A stretch of DNA of 64,000 nt from Roseateles_E cavernae. GTDB lineage: Bacteria; Pseudomonadota; Gammaproteobacteria; Burkholderiales; Burkholderiaceae_C. The stretch is from NCBI RefSeq assembly GCF_040187885.1, contig NZ_JBDPLH010000002.1:62001-126000 (forward strand), written 5' to 3'. Shown here piece by piece: positions 48,197 to 58,850 of this stretch; the first letter of the stretch is position 1, and each line of letters opens with the position of its first letter. The notes below the pieces were generated by a model that saw only the letters and a program-made list of their open reading frames with translations, made no database searches and was not told where the DNA came from. The translations under genes and the position numbers were made by a program.

Positions 48197-49735
48197 TCAG
48201 AGCTTGAAACTGCTGACCAGCTCGGCCAGCTTCAGCGCCTGCTCGCTCAGCGACTCGGCCGCTGCCGCGCTTTCTTCCACCAGCGCGGCGTTCTGCTGCG
48301 TCATCTGATCGAGCTGAGCGACCGAAGCATTGACCGTGCCAAGGCCCTGGCTCTGCTCGACGGTGCTGGCGCTGATCTCGGCAATGATGTCGGTGACGCG
48401 ACCGACGCTGGCGACGATCTCGTCCATCGTGCTGCCGGCGTCCTGCACCAGGCGGGCGCCGGTCTCGACCTTGCCGACGCTGGTGCCGATCAGGCCCTTG
48501 ATCTCGCGCGCGGCCTCGGCGCTGCGCTGCGCGAGCGAACGCACCTCGCTGGCCACCACCGCGAAACCGCGGCCCTGCTCGCCGGCCCGGGCCGCTTCAA
48601 CGGCCGCGTTCAAGGCCAGGATATTGGTCTGAAACGCGATGCCGTCGATCACGCCGATGATGTCGGCGATCTTTTTCGAGCTGCTGTTGATCTCGTCCAT
48701 CGTGGACACCACCTGGCCGACCACGGTGCCGCCGCGCTGCGCCACCTGGGCGGCGCTGTGGGCCAGCTGGTTGGCGGTGCTGGCGGCGTCGGCGCTCTGG
48801 CGCACGGTGCCGGTCAGCTGGCTCATCGAGCTGGCGGCCTGCTGCAGATTCGACGCGGTCTGCTCGGTGCGCTGGCTCAGGTCGGTGTTGCCGGTGGCGA
48901 TCTCGCGGCTGGCGGTCTGGATGCTGTCGGCGCTGTGGCGCACCTCGCCGACGACGCGGTTCAGCGCCTCGCGCATCGCACCCAGCGCACGTTGCAGATC
49001 GCCGATCTCGTCGGCCCGTGGCTGTGCGGCGATGCGCTGGCTCAGGTCTCCCTGGCCGATGCGTTCGGCCTGGCCCACCAGCTCGCGCAGCGGCGTCGAG
49101 ATCGAGCGCACCAGATAGAAGGTCGCGACCGCCAGGCCCAGCACGATCAGGCCCATCACCAGCGCGACGATCCAGACCGTGCGCATGCGCTCGGCACCGG
49201 CCTGCTCGCGCAGCGCATCGGAGCGCTGCTGCTGCAGCTTGACGAAGTCGGCCTGGGCGTCCAGATAGCTGGCGATGGCCGGCAGCATCCTGCCCTGCAG
49301 CGCCGCCACCGAGGCCTCGGCCTGGCCCTCGGTCTTGAGCTTGCCGGCCTCGTTGCGGCTCGCGATATAGGCCTTGCGGGTGTCGGCAATGCGGGCCATC
49401 GCGGCTTTCTCCTCATCCGAGGTGGCCAGGGCGTCCAGCTCCTTCTGCATCTCGGAGATCGTGGCCGTGGTGGCATCGATCTGGGGCTTGAAGGTGGTGG
49501 CCACGGCGCCGTCGCTGCTCAGCAGCCCCGCCGCAGCGCGGGCGGCATTGGCCTCGGTCAGGCCGCGCCAGCGCAGCGACAGCTCGAACTTGCGTTGCTG
49601 GGCCTGCTGGGTCTGCTGGGCCTGGGCCTGCAGCTTGGCGGTGCGGGTGGCCGAGGCCACCGTCATCAGCACCACCGTGGCAGCCAGCGCGATGACGGGC
49701 AGCCACAGCTTGGTGGCGATCGAGAGGGACTTCAT
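48197..49735 (-). CDS. Methyl-accepting chemotaxis protein
   Basis: 512-residue chemoreceptor with TM1 (LWLPVIALAATVVLMTVASA), a periplasmic helical sensor (about 40-185), TM2 (VWIVALVMGLIVLGLAVATF), HAMP and a signalling domain with one tip EAARAGEQGRGFAVVASEVR. It lies 30 bp upstream of the duplicated receptor on the same strand and its signalling domain is closely similar, so the pair arose by gene duplication. AAGGAG precedes the chosen ATG. Ligand unknown. Confidence 0.92.
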   Translation of the reverse strand: MKSLSIATKLWLPVIALAATVVLMTVASATRTAKLQAQAQQTQQAQQRKFELSLRWRGLTEANAARAAAGLLSSDGAVATTFKPQIDATTATISEMQKELDALATSDEEKAAMARIADTRKAYIASRNEAGKLKTEGQAEASVAALQGRMLPAIASYLDAQADFVKLQQQRSDALREQAGAERMRTVWIVALVMGLIVLGLAVATFYLVRSISTPLRELVGQAERIGQGDLSQRIAAQPRADEIGDLQRALGAMREALNRVVGEVRHSADSIQTASREIATGNTDLSQRTEQTASNLQQAASSMSQLTGTVRQSADAASTANQLAHSAAQVAQRGGTVVGQVVSTMDEINSSSKKIADIIGVIDGIAFQTNILALNAAVEAARAGEQGRGFAVVASEVRSLAQRSAEAAREIKGLIGTSVGKVETGARLVQDAGSTMDEIVASVGRVTDIIAEISASTVEQSQGLGTVNASVAQLDQMTQQNAALVEESAAAAESLSEQALKLAELVSSFKL

Positions 49736-49877
49736 GCGGCACGGTCTCCTTGTTGTTGTCCGGGGCCACGGCAAGGCCGTGCCCTATCGATGCTTATCGG
49801 CGCCTCAGTTCAGATCTTGAGCGCGATGCGCTCTGTTAGGCTGGCGCCTGCACCGGACCAACCCCTCCCATTCCGCC

Positions 49878-50641
49878 ATGAGCTTTCTGGCCATCGACAT
49901 CGGCAACACCCGTCTCAAGTGGGCGCTCTACGCCTCGCCCCAGCCCGGCGCGGTGCTGCTGGCCCATGGCGCGGTGTTCCTGGAGAACATCGACCGCCTG
50001 GCCGAGGCCGAGTGGCGCGAGCTGCCGCAGCCGCACAGCGTGCTGGGCTGCAATGTGGCCGGCGACGCGGTGCGCCGCCGCGTCGAGGAGCAGCTGGAGC
50101 TGTGGGATATCGAACCGCGCTGGGTCGTGTCATCGGCCCATGCGGGCGGCGTCACGAACGGCTATGACCACCCCGGCCGCCTCGGCACCGACCGTTTCGT
50201 CGCGCTGATCGGCGGCCGTCACCATGTGCTGGCGCGCGGCCCGGCCCGGGCGGCGCTGGTCGTGATGGTGGGCACGGCCGTCACGGTGGATGCGATCGAC
50301 GCCGAGGGCCACTTTCTCGGCGGCCTGATCCTGCCGGGCCACGGCATCATGCTGCGCGCGCTGGAGGGTGGCACGGCCGGCCTGCGCGTGCCGACCGGCG
50401 AGGTGCGCGAGTTCCCGACCAATACCTCGGACGCGCTGACCAGCGGCGGCAACTACGCGATCACCGGCGCCATCGAGCGCATGCACCGCCACCTGAAGCA
50501 ACGCGCCGGCCACGAGCCGCTGACCCTGATGACCGGCGGTGCCGGCTGGAAGGTCTCACCGGCGCTGGACATCGAGCATGAGCTGATCGAAAGCCTGATC
50601 TTCGACGGGATTCTGACGCTGCAGGCGCACCGGCTGGCGCT

Positions 50642-50645
<4 letters not shown>
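49878..50645 (+). CDS. coaX: Type III pantothenate kinase
   Basis: 255-residue cytoplasmic kinase that phosphorylates pantothenate, the first step of CoA synthesis. ASKHA-fold motifs: FLAIDIGNTRLKWALYA, DHPGRLGTDRFVALIGGRHH, VVMVGTAVTVDAID and GGLILPGHGIML. birA, its frequent partner, is not upstream; instead a chemoreceptor diverges 142 bp away. Its stop overlaps the convergent hslU stop by 4 bp. Confidence 0.95.
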
Positions 50646-51948
<1,303 letters not shown>

Positions 51949-51952
<4 letters not shown>

Positions 51953-52500
51953 TCCAGGATCTCTATCGTGTGATTCAGATTGGTGTAGATGCAGATCTCG
52001 CCGGCGATTACCAGCGACTGCTTGACGATGTCGGCGGCGCTCAGCTCGCTGTGGTTCAGCAGCGCCTTGGCGGCGGCCTGGGCATAGGCGCCGCCCGAGC
52101 CGATCGCGACGATGCCCTGCTCGGGCTCCAGCACATCGCCGTTGCCGGTGATGATCAGCGAGGCCGTGCGGTCGGCCACGGCCAGCATGGCCTCCAGCCG
52201 GCGCAGCACGCGGTCGGTGCGCCAGTCGCGCGTCAGCTCGACGGCGGCGCGCACCAGATGGCCCTGGTGCTTCTCCAGCTTGGCCTCGAAGCGCTCGAAC
52301 AGCGTGAAGGCATCGGCGGTGGCGCCGGCAAAACCGGCCAGCACCTTGTCGTGATGCAGCTTGCGCACCTTGCGGGCGCTGGCCTTGACGATGATGTGGC
52401 CCAGGGTCACCTGGCCGTCGCCGCCGATGGCGACCTGATTGCCGCGGCGCACGCTGACGATGGTCGTGCCGTGATAAACGGGATGTTGTTGTTGGTCCAT
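51949..52500 (-). CDS. hslV: ATP-dependent protease peptidase subunit HslV
   Basis: 183-residue threonine peptidase with proteasome beta-type fold. A short propeptide MDQQQHPVYHG precedes the catalytic Thr of TTIVSVRRGNQVAIGGDGQV, with VRKLHHDKVLAGFAGATADA and IGSGGAYAQAAAKAL. The start is the ATG with GGAG about 6 bases upstream; a 13-residue extension is possible but not needed. It is the first gene of hslVU, likely heat-shock controlled. Confidence 0.96.
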
Positions 52501-52561
52501 AAGGACTCCAGATAGGGGCGCCGGGGCCGGGTTCAACACCAGGCCCGGGCAAAGGGCGAGA

Positions 52562-54358
52562 TCAGGCCTGGCGGACCTTGACCTTGGCGTGCTCGTTGAT
52601 CCCCATCGCGCCGAAGAACAGCGCCACCAGGCGGTGCGCCTCGCTGAACACCACGGCGCGGTTCTCGCTGCGCCGGCTCAGCACCCAGTTCAGCAGATCG
52701 CCGGCGGCCATGAAGTCCAGCCTGATCAGCTTGGGGCAGGCAATCGTCACCAGGCTGGCCGCGCCCAGCTCGGCCGTCATCAGCTGCAGGGTCTCGCTGA
52801 TGTCGCCGCTGAGCTGGCCGGACAGCTCCAGCTGCACGGCCGAGGGCATGCGCGTCTGTTCGGTGATGGTCGATTCGAGGAAGCTGGTGGTCAGCGTGAC
52901 CGAATCGGGATGGGCATTGCTGCTGGGCGGGCTGCTGGTGGACAGGGTCAGGCCGCTGACCCGCACGCGGCAGACCGCACGCTCCCAGGACGGTGGCGAG
53001 ACCTCGTAGGTCACGCAGTAGTCGATCGCGGCCTCGTCGAACTGGTCGGGCCGGTTGACCAGGCGCAGCGTTTCCAGGCGCAGCATCCAGATGGCGGGGT
53101 CGACATCGCGGGCGCCGACCGGCGCCAGCTCGCGCAGCTGCAGCAGGAACTGATCGCCGGCCAGCCAGCGCATATCGACCTGCTGGCCGGCCCAGCGCCT
53201 GAACAGCTCGCGCAGCCTGGCGCAACCCTCGGTGTCGAGGCGGCGCAGTGCGGCCCAGTCCAGCACCCAGGGCATCGGCAGGTTCTCGCAGCGCTTTTGC
53301 AGCTGGGCCACCGACTCGGCGTCCAGATACTCGGGGGCGGCCCAGCAGACACCGCCGGCCGAGCCCATCGGCGCACGCTCCTTGCTGAGCCCTTCGGCCA
53401 CCAGCTTGGGCAGCGAGAACCACTGCGGCGGCGACAGGCCGAACAGATGCACATAGTCCAGCGCCAGCGACTCGAACTTGGCCTGCTGGGCGGTGGCCCG
53501 GTAGAGATCGAAGGCGACCAGCCAGGTTTCGGCATGCTGGTGGCGCGATCCCCCGGGCTTGATCAGGGCCGTCAGGCCCTGCTCGCAGCTCGCGTAGTCG
53601 GCGTTCGCGAAGGCGATCACCATCTCGTCGAGCTCGGGGTCGTGCACCATCTCGTTGACCGCCACGGCGGCCGGCTCGACCGCGCGGAAGCTCAGCGGCG
53701 CGGCGGGCGCCGCGCTGGGGGGCAGTGCGAAGGAGCGGCTGTCCTTGCTGAAGCTCAGCGGTTGCAGCGAGGGCAGCACGCTGGGCTTGGCATCGGACAG
53801 TGGCGGCAGGCCCGCGCCCATCACGGCAGCGGCCGGTGGCGGCACCGATTCCAGTCGCTCGACCTCCTCGGGTGTGGCGAACTGGCTGACGCGCGCCGGC
53901 GGCGGCGCGGTGGTCGTGGTGGCCGAGAAATGCACCGGCCGGGTGCTGGTCTCGAAAAAGCCCGGCGGATGGTTGCCGGCGATCTGCGTCGGCGCGAAGC
54001 TCTCGCCGACCATCTGCTGCTCGATCTCGTCGATCTTGGCCTTGACGCCCAGATCGATCTTGGAGTTCAGGTCGCTGCTGCGCTCGATCTCGTCGATGCG
54101 CGAGCTGCTGCTGCCCAGGGCGGCGAGCTGCTCGGGGCTGAGTCCCTCGCGGCGCACGCGGCGCAGCATGTCGAGCTCGCGCTTGCGCACGAAATCATTG
54201 CGGCGCTTGCGCTCCACCATCGCGCGCAACTCGGCCTTGGCGAGATCGCCCTCGGGGTCGTCCTGGCGCGAATTGATCTCCGCCCAGTCGGTCGTCGGGT
54301 TGGCCACAAAGCGCGCGACCTTGCGGAAGAAACTCTCGCCGTCTTTCGGTTCTGTCAT
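52562..54358 (-). CDS. STAS-domain protein next to hslVU and dksA
   Basis: 598-residue cytoplasmic protein. The N-terminal 130 residues are charged and coiled (ESFFRKVARFVANPTTDWAE, KAKIDEIEQQMV); a Pro/Ala/Ser-rich low-complexity stretch follows (about 130-260); then a helical tetratricopeptide-like region (ADYASCEQGLTALIKPG); the last 100 residues have an STAS-like pattern (LVTIACPKLIRLDFMAAGDL, NRAVVFSEAHRLVALFFGAM). No enzymatic motif. The place between dksA and hslVU is recurrent in this order, as far as I recall. Function unknown. Confidence 0.75.
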   Translation of the reverse strand: MTEPKDGESFFRKVARFVANPTTDWAEINSRQDDPEGDLAKAELRAMVERKRRNDFVRKRELDMLRRVRREGLSPEQLAALGSSSSRIDEIERSSDLNSKIDLGVKAKIDEIEQQMVGESFAPTQIAGNHPPGFFETSTRPVHFSATTTTAPPPARVSQFATPEEVERLESVPPPAAAVMGAGLPPLSDAKPSVLPSLQPLSFSKDSRSFALPPSAAPAAPLSFRAVEPAAVAVNEMVHDPELDEMVIAFANADYASCEQGLTALIKPGGSRHQHAETWLVAFDLYRATAQQAKFESLALDYVHLFGLSPPQWFSLPKLVAEGLSKERAPMGSAGGVCWAAPEYLDAESVAQLQKRCENLPMPWVLDWAALRRLDTEGCARLRELFRRWAGQQVDMRWLAGDQFLLQLRELAPVGARDVDPAIWMLRLETLRLVNRPDQFDEAAIDYCVTYEVSPPSWERAVCRVRVSGLTLSTSSPPSSNAHPDSVTLTTSFLESTITEQTRMPSAVQLELSGQLSGDISETLQLMTAELGAASLVTIACPKLIRLDFMAAGDLLNWVLSRRSENRAVVFSEAHRLVALFFGAMGINEHAKVKVRQA

Positions 54359-54401
54359 GCGCGCCGGACCTTGGCTGGGTGGTGAGAGGACAGGGCGGGG
54401 T

Positions 54402-55130
54402 TCAGTCCCCGAACATCTTCTGCTTCAGCTCACGCCGCTGCTGGGCTTCCAGGGACAGATTGGCGGTCGGGCGGGCGATCAGCCGGCCCAGGCCGATGGG
54501 CTCGCCGGTCTCGTCGCAATAGCCGTACTCGCCGGTATCCAGGCGTGCCAGCGACTGCATGATCTTCTTCAGCAGCTTGCGCTCGCGGTCACGGGTGCGC
54601 AACTCCAGCGCGTGCTCTTCCTCGATGGTGGCGCGGTCGGCCGGATCGGGGACGATGGAGGTGTCTTCGCGCAGATGCTCGGTGGTCTCGCCGGCGTTCG
54701 ACAGCACGCCGTCCTTCAGCGCCGTCAGCTTGGCGCGGAAGAACTCGATCTGCTTGTCGTTCATGTACTCGGCTTCGGGCATGGCCATGACTTCGGCGTC
54801 GGTCAGTTCATGACCGGCCTTGGTCTTCCAGGCGTTGACGAGTTTGGGGTCGGCCTTGGCGGCGCTCTTGGGGCTTTCAATCACGGGCGTACTCATTTGT
54901 CGCGTCGGCGGCTTCGGGGGCGCAAAACGATCTGCAAACCGGCTGCTGCCGAGGGGTGGTGCTGCCGCCTCGAGTGTGGCTACCGAGGCGGAGGAGGAGG
55001 AATCCAGTGCGGCGGCCTTGGCCTTCGCGCTGCTGCCGCTGTGGCTGCTTTTGCCAGCCTTGACGGCCGGCCGCCCTTCGTCTGCCGGGGCAGGGGTCGG
55101 GGTGGGTTTCGGGGCCGGGGTCTTGCTCAC
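54402..55130 (-). CDS. dksA: DksA-type RNA polymerase-binding factor, one-cysteine form
   Basis: 242-residue regulator that works with ppGpp at the polymerase secondary channel. The coiled coil and tip (EFFRAKLTALKDGVL, SIVPDPADRATIEEEHALEL) and the globular part (GYCDETGEPIGLGRLIARPT, LSLEAQQRRELK) fit DksA. Only one of the four zinc cysteines remains, giving CxxT and SxxA, a form known in beta- and alphaproteobacteria. An 80-residue Pro/Ala/Ser/Lys-rich N-terminal extension is unusual. The start is the GTG at 55130 with GAGGAG 7 bases upstream; 54896 would give a standard-length DksA but has no good ribosome binding site. Confidence 0.9.
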   Translation of the reverse strand: MSKTPAPKPTPTPAPADEGRPAVKAGKSSHSGSSAKAKAAALDSSSSASVATLEAAAPPLGSSRFADRFAPPKPPTRQMSTPVIESPKSAAKADPKLVNAWKTKAGHELTDAEVMAMPEAEYMNDKQIEFFRAKLTALKDGVLSNAGETTEHLREDTSIVPDPADRATIEEEHALELRTRDRERKLLKKIMQSLARLDTGEYGYCDETGEPIGLGRLIARPTANLSLEAQQRRELKQKMFGD

Positions 55131-55279
55131 GTTGAATCTCCTCACTGCTGGGCTTTATACCTGCTCTGAAGGGCTAGATGGCAAAGCTGACCAGCTTTCC
55201 TGGGGCGATGTCGCCGGGGTCGGGCGGGGCGCATTGTAGCCACGATGAATCCCCAGCATGCTGACACCTCCTCGGGAGC

Positions 55280-56320
55280 TCAGGCCAGGCAACCTTCCAG
55301 CCCTTGCATCAGGATGTCCTTGGGCAGGTCGATGCCGATGAAAACCATTTTGCTCGTCTTTTTCTCGCCCGGCAGCCATTTCGGGCCCAGGTCCGATCCC
55401 ATCAGCTGGTGCACGCCCTGGAAGATCACCTTCTTGTCGGTGCCCTTCATATTCAGCACGCCCTTGTAGCGCAGCATCTTGGGGCCGTAGACCTGCACGA
55501 TGGCGCCCAGGAAATCTTCCAGCTTGGCGGGGTTGAAGGGCTTGTCGGAGCGGAACACAAAAGACTTCACATCGTCGTCATGCGCATGGTGGTGCGGGTG
55601 ATCGCAATGCTTGTCGTGCTCGTGGTCATGATGGTGGTGATCGTGGTCGTGCTCGTCGACCGTCAGGAAGCCCGGGTCGATCTCCAGCTTGGCGTTCAGG
55701 TTGAAGCCACGCAGATCAAAGACCTGGGCCAGCGCCACCTCGCCGAAATGGGCGGTCTGCACCGGCGCGCGCGGGTTCATGTGCTTGATGCGGTGCGTCA
55801 GCGCCTCGACCGCGGCCGGCTCGACCAGGTCGGACTTGCTGATGAAGATCTGGTCGGCGAAGCCGATCTGGCGGCGCGCCTCCTGGCGGCTGTTCAGCTG
55901 CTCCTCGGCATGCTTGGCGTCGACCAGGGTCAGGATCGAGTCGAGCAGATAGCTCTCGGCGATCTCGTCATCCATGAAGAAGGTCTGGGCCACGGGCCCC
56001 GGGTCGGCCAGACCGGTGGTCTCGATGACCACGCGCTCGAAATCCAGCTCGCCCTTGCGGCGCTTCTCGGCCAGATCGCTCAGCGTGGTGCGCAGATCCT
56101 CGCGGATCGTGCAGCAGACGCAGCCATTGCTCATCTGGATGATCTGCTCGGTCGTCTCGGCCACCAGGATGTCGGTGTCGATGTTCTCCTCGCCGAACTC
56201 GTTCTCGATCACGGCGATCTTCTGGCCATGCGCCTCGGACAGGATGCGCTTGAGCAGGGTGGTTTTTCCAGAGCCCAGAAAACCGGTCAGTATGGTGGCG
56301 GGGATGAGACCTTGGGACAT
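55280..56320 (-). CDS. COG0523/CobW-type metal chaperone GTPase
   Basis: 346-residue G3E GTPase thought to deliver zinc or another metal to client proteins. Walker A is LTGFLGSGKTTLLKRIL, the metal-binding CxCC is NGCVCCTIREDL, Walker B VVIETTGLADP, the guanine motif ISKSDLVE, and a His/Asp-rich loop spans about residues 243-272 (DEHDHDHHHHDHEHDKHCDH), likely binding Zn or Ni. A C-terminal CobW domain follows (ILRYKG-like MLRYKGVLNMKG). It is 149 bp from dksA on the same strand. No Zur-type operator was recognised, so zinc control is unproven. Confidence 0.9.
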   Translation of the reverse strand: MSQGLIPATILTGFLGSGKTTLLKRILSEAHGQKIAVIENEFGEENIDTDILVAETTEQIIQMSNGCVCCTIREDLRTTLSDLAEKRRKGELDFERVVIETTGLADPGPVAQTFFMDDEIAESYLLDSILTLVDAKHAEEQLNSRQEARRQIGFADQIFISKSDLVEPAAVEALTHRIKHMNPRAPVQTAHFGEVALAQVFDLRGFNLNAKLEIDPGFLTVDEHDHDHHHHDHEHDKHCDHPHHHAHDDDVKSFVFRSDKPFNPAKLEDFLGAIVQVYGPKMLRYKGVLNMKGTDKKVIFQGVHQLMGSDLGPKWLPGEKKTSKMVFIGIDLPKDILMQGLEGCLA

Positions 56321-56442
56321 GGTGATGGCGCGCTGAGGGCAGTGAGTAAGCAGCCCCGGATATGGGGGCGGCTGACTGTGGTGCAAGAGGGGTGCAATGT
56401 CAATGGGTTATTCTGTGGGCCTTGCAACTGCCCGACGCACCT

Positions 56443-57330
56443 GTGTCCGAGCCTCAGCCTAGTCGGCCCTCTCATCGAGGGGGCCACAAATCCACTGCCG
56501 CAGCCGAGCCGCGCGGCCTGCTGATACGCCTGCTGGAGTTCCTCCATCCCGGGCCCGACTCCAAGAGCGAACTGATAGAGACGCTGGCCGATGCCGAGCA
56601 GCGCGAGCTGATCGAGCCCGAATCGCGCCAGATGCTGGAAGGCGTGCTGCGCATGGCCGAGCTCAGCGCCGGTGATGTGATGGTGGCCGCGCCGCGCATG
56701 GACCTGCTGGACATCGAGGCGCCCTATGACGAACTGCTGGGCCTGGTGATACGCGGCGGGCATTCGCGCTTCCCGGTTTTCGAGGGCCAGCGCGACAACA
56801 TCATCGGCATCCTGCTGGCCAAGGACCTGCTGAAGATGCAGCGCTCGCCCGAACTGAATCTGCGCGCGCTGCTGCGACCGACCGTGTTCGTGCCCGAGAG
56901 CAAGGGCCTCAACGAGCTGCTGCGCGACTTCCGCTCCAACCGCAACCATCTGGCCATCGTGATCGACGAGTTCGGCAACACCGCCGGCCTGATCACGATC
57001 GAGGATGTGCTGGAGGAGATCGTCGGCGAGATCGAGGACGAGTTCGACGACAAGGACGGCGAGTCCAGCATCTACACCCTGGCCGACGGCAGCCAGCGCG
57101 TCGCCGGCGACGCCGAGATCGCGGCCGTCAACGAGGCCTTCACCGTGACCCTGCCCGAGGCCGAGTTCGACACCATAGGCGGCCTGGTCGCCCATGAGCA
57201 CGGCCGTGTGCCGCGGCGCGGCGAGGCGGTCGATATCGGCGGTCTGCGCTTTGCCGTGATGCTGACGCGCGGCGGCTCGGTGCGCTGGTTCAAGGTCACG
57301 CGCGCGCCCGTCGAGAGCCTGGACGGCTGA
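56443..57330 (+). CDS. corC: CorC/HlyC-type CBS-domain protein
   Basis: 295-residue cytoplasmic protein with two CBS domains (MVAAPRMDLLDIEAPYDELL to FPVFEGQRDNIIGILLAKDL, and VFVPESKGLNELLRDFRSNR with IVIDEFGNTAGLITIEDVLE) and a C-terminal CorC_HlyC domain (TIGGLVAHEHGRVPRRGEAV). Linked to Mg2+/Co2+ efflux or membrane stress. The start is set at GTG 56443, the only start that gives a family-like N terminus; no strong ribosome binding site is visible. It overlaps lnt. Confidence 0.92.
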   Translation: MSEPQPSRPSHRGGHKSTAAAEPRGLLIRLLEFLHPGPDSKSELIETLADAEQRELIEPESRQMLEGVLRMAELSAGDVMVAAPRMDLLDIEAPYDELLGLVIRGGHSRFPVFEGQRDNIIGILLAKDLLKMQRSPELNLRALLRPTVFVPESKGLNELLRDFRSNRNHLAIVIDEFGNTAGLITIEDVLEEIVGEIEDEFDDKDGESSIYTLADGSQRVAGDAEIAAVNEAFTVTLPEAEFDTIGGLVAHEHGRVPRRGEAVDIGGLRFAVMLTRGGSVRWFKVTRAPVESLDG

Positions 57331-58796
57331 TGCGGGGCCGCTACGCGATGCTGGCCGCTGCGGCGGCCGGTGTGCTGCACACCGCCTCGTTCGCCCCGCT
57401 GGAAGCCTGGTGGCTGCAGATCCTGGCGCTGGCCTGGCTGGCCCATCTGTCCTGGAGCGCCAGCCCGCGCCGCGCGGCGGCGCTGGGTGCGGCCTTCGGC
57501 ATAAGCTGGCTGGCCTCCGGCCTGTGGTGGCTGCACATCAGCATGCACCAGTTCGGCCATATTCCCTGGCTGCTGGCGGCGCTGGCGGTGCTGCTGCTGG
57601 CGGCCTTTCTGAGTCTCTACTACGCCGGCGCGCTGGCGCTGGCGGCCTGGCTGCGCAAGGGCGGCAGCCCCGGCTGGCATGCGCTGACCTGGGCGCTTTG
57701 CTGGCTGCTGGCCGAGCTGGGCCGGGCCACGCTGTTCACCGGCTTTCCCTGGATCGCCAGCGGCTATGCGCACAGCGTCGGCCTGCTGGCCGACTGGGCG
57801 CCGTGGATCGGCGTCTACGGCATCACGCTGCTGGCGGCCGGCGGCGCGGCCGCGTTTGCCGCGCTGGGCCGGCACAGCTGGCAGCCGGCCGCCGTGGTGC
57901 TGGGTCTGCTGGCCCTGGGGCAGGTCTTGCCGCATGACTTCACCCAAAGCACAGGCCGCCTGCGCGTCTCGCTGCTGCAGCCCAATGTGCCGCAGGATCA
58001 GAAGTTCGACCGCGCGCTGATGGAGGCCAATCTGGACCGCCTGGCGCAGCAGATCGAGGCCTCGCAAGGCCAGATCGTCGTGACGCCGGAGTCGGTCGTG
58101 CCGCTGCCGCTGGCCTATCTGGACCCCGACTATCTGCAGCGCCTGCAGCGCAGCGCGATGCGCCGGCCGCTGCTGCTGGGCACTTTTCTGGGCGATGAGC
58201 GGGAGGGCTATGTCAACTCGCTGATCGCGATCGGCGTGCATGCGAACTACAGCTACGGCAAGCGCCATCTGCTGCCCTTCGGCGAGTTCATCCCGCCGGG
58301 CTTTCACTGGTTTGTGCGTGCGATGGGCATCCCGATGGACGACCAGGCGCGCGGCCAGCACCAGCGGGCCTTCGCGGTGGCCGGCCAGCGCCTGCGCCCG
58401 CTGATCTGCTACGAAGACCTGTTCGGCGAAGACTTTGTCGGCAGCGTCGTCGGCCCCGAGGCGGCCACCGTGCTGGTCAATGTCAGCAATCTGGCCTGGT
58501 TCGGCACCCTGATGGTGCAGGACCAGCATCTGCAATTCTCGCAGATGCGCGCGCTGGAGTTCCAGCGCCCCTTCATCCGCTCGACCAATACCGGCGCCAC
58601 CGCCGTGCTGGACCATCGCGGTCGCATCATCGCCGCCGCGCCGCCGGCGCGCAGCGTGGTGCTGGAGGCTTCGGTCGAGGGCCGCAGCGGCAGCACGCCT
58701 TATGCCCGCTGGCTGGCTGCCTGCGGGCTCTGGCCCCTGGTTTTTCTGGCCTTCGCCGGCCTGGGGCTGGCCTGGCTGCGCCGCCGCGCCTCGTAG
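57330..58796 (+). CDS. lnt: Apolipoprotein N-acyltransferase
   Basis: 488-residue inner membrane enzyme adding the third acyl chain to lipoproteins. Six or more N-terminal membrane helices are followed by a nitrilase-type periplasmic domain with the triad in TPESVVPLPLAY (Glu), YGKRHLLPFGEFIP (Lys) and LICYEDLFGEDFVG (Cys), and a final membrane helix. The start overlaps the corC stop (TGATG), so the corC-lnt pair is coupled as in many proteobacteria. Confidence 0.96.
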   Translation: MRGRYAMLAAAAAGVLHTASFAPLEAWWLQILALAWLAHLSWSASPRRAAALGAAFGISWLASGLWWLHISMHQFGHIPWLLAALAVLLLAAFLSLYYAGALALAAWLRKGGSPGWHALTWALCWLLAELGRATLFTGFPWIASGYAHSVGLLADWAPWIGVYGITLLAAGGAAAFAALGRHSWQPAAVVLGLLALGQVLPHDFTQSTGRLRVSLLQPNVPQDQKFDRALMEANLDRLAQQIEASQGQIVVTPESVVPLPLAYLDPDYLQRLQRSAMRRPLLLGTFLGDEREGYVNSLIAIGVHANYSYGKRHLLPFGEFIPPGFHWFVRAMGIPMDDQARGQHQRAFAVAGQRLRPLICYEDLFGEDFVGSVVGPEAATVLVNVSNLAWFGTLMVQDQHLQFSQMRALEFQRPFIRSTNTGATAVLDHRGRIIAAAPPARSVVLEASVEGRSGSTPYARWLAACGLWPLVFLAFAGLGLAWLRRRAS

Positions 58797-58850
58797 AATC
58801 CGGGGCGATCGCTTGTTTGCCCCTCCCTCACTTCAGACACCGACATCTCC

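Noticed and set aside
48315..48700. Second tandem duplication in the neighbouring chemoreceptor
   Set aside because: The similarity is to the other receptor gene; inside this gene the tip occurs only once.
46301..50167. Very long plus-strand open frame opposite the two chemoreceptors
   Set aside because: It is an antisense shadow: high GC keeps stops rare, the translation is Gly/Ala/Arg/His-rich repeats, and the minus strand encodes clear chemoreceptor domains.
55600..55680. Possible short tandem repeat or CRISPR-like array
   Set aside because: It is the His/Asp-codon-rich loop of the COG0523 GTPase, with irregular units and no spacers.
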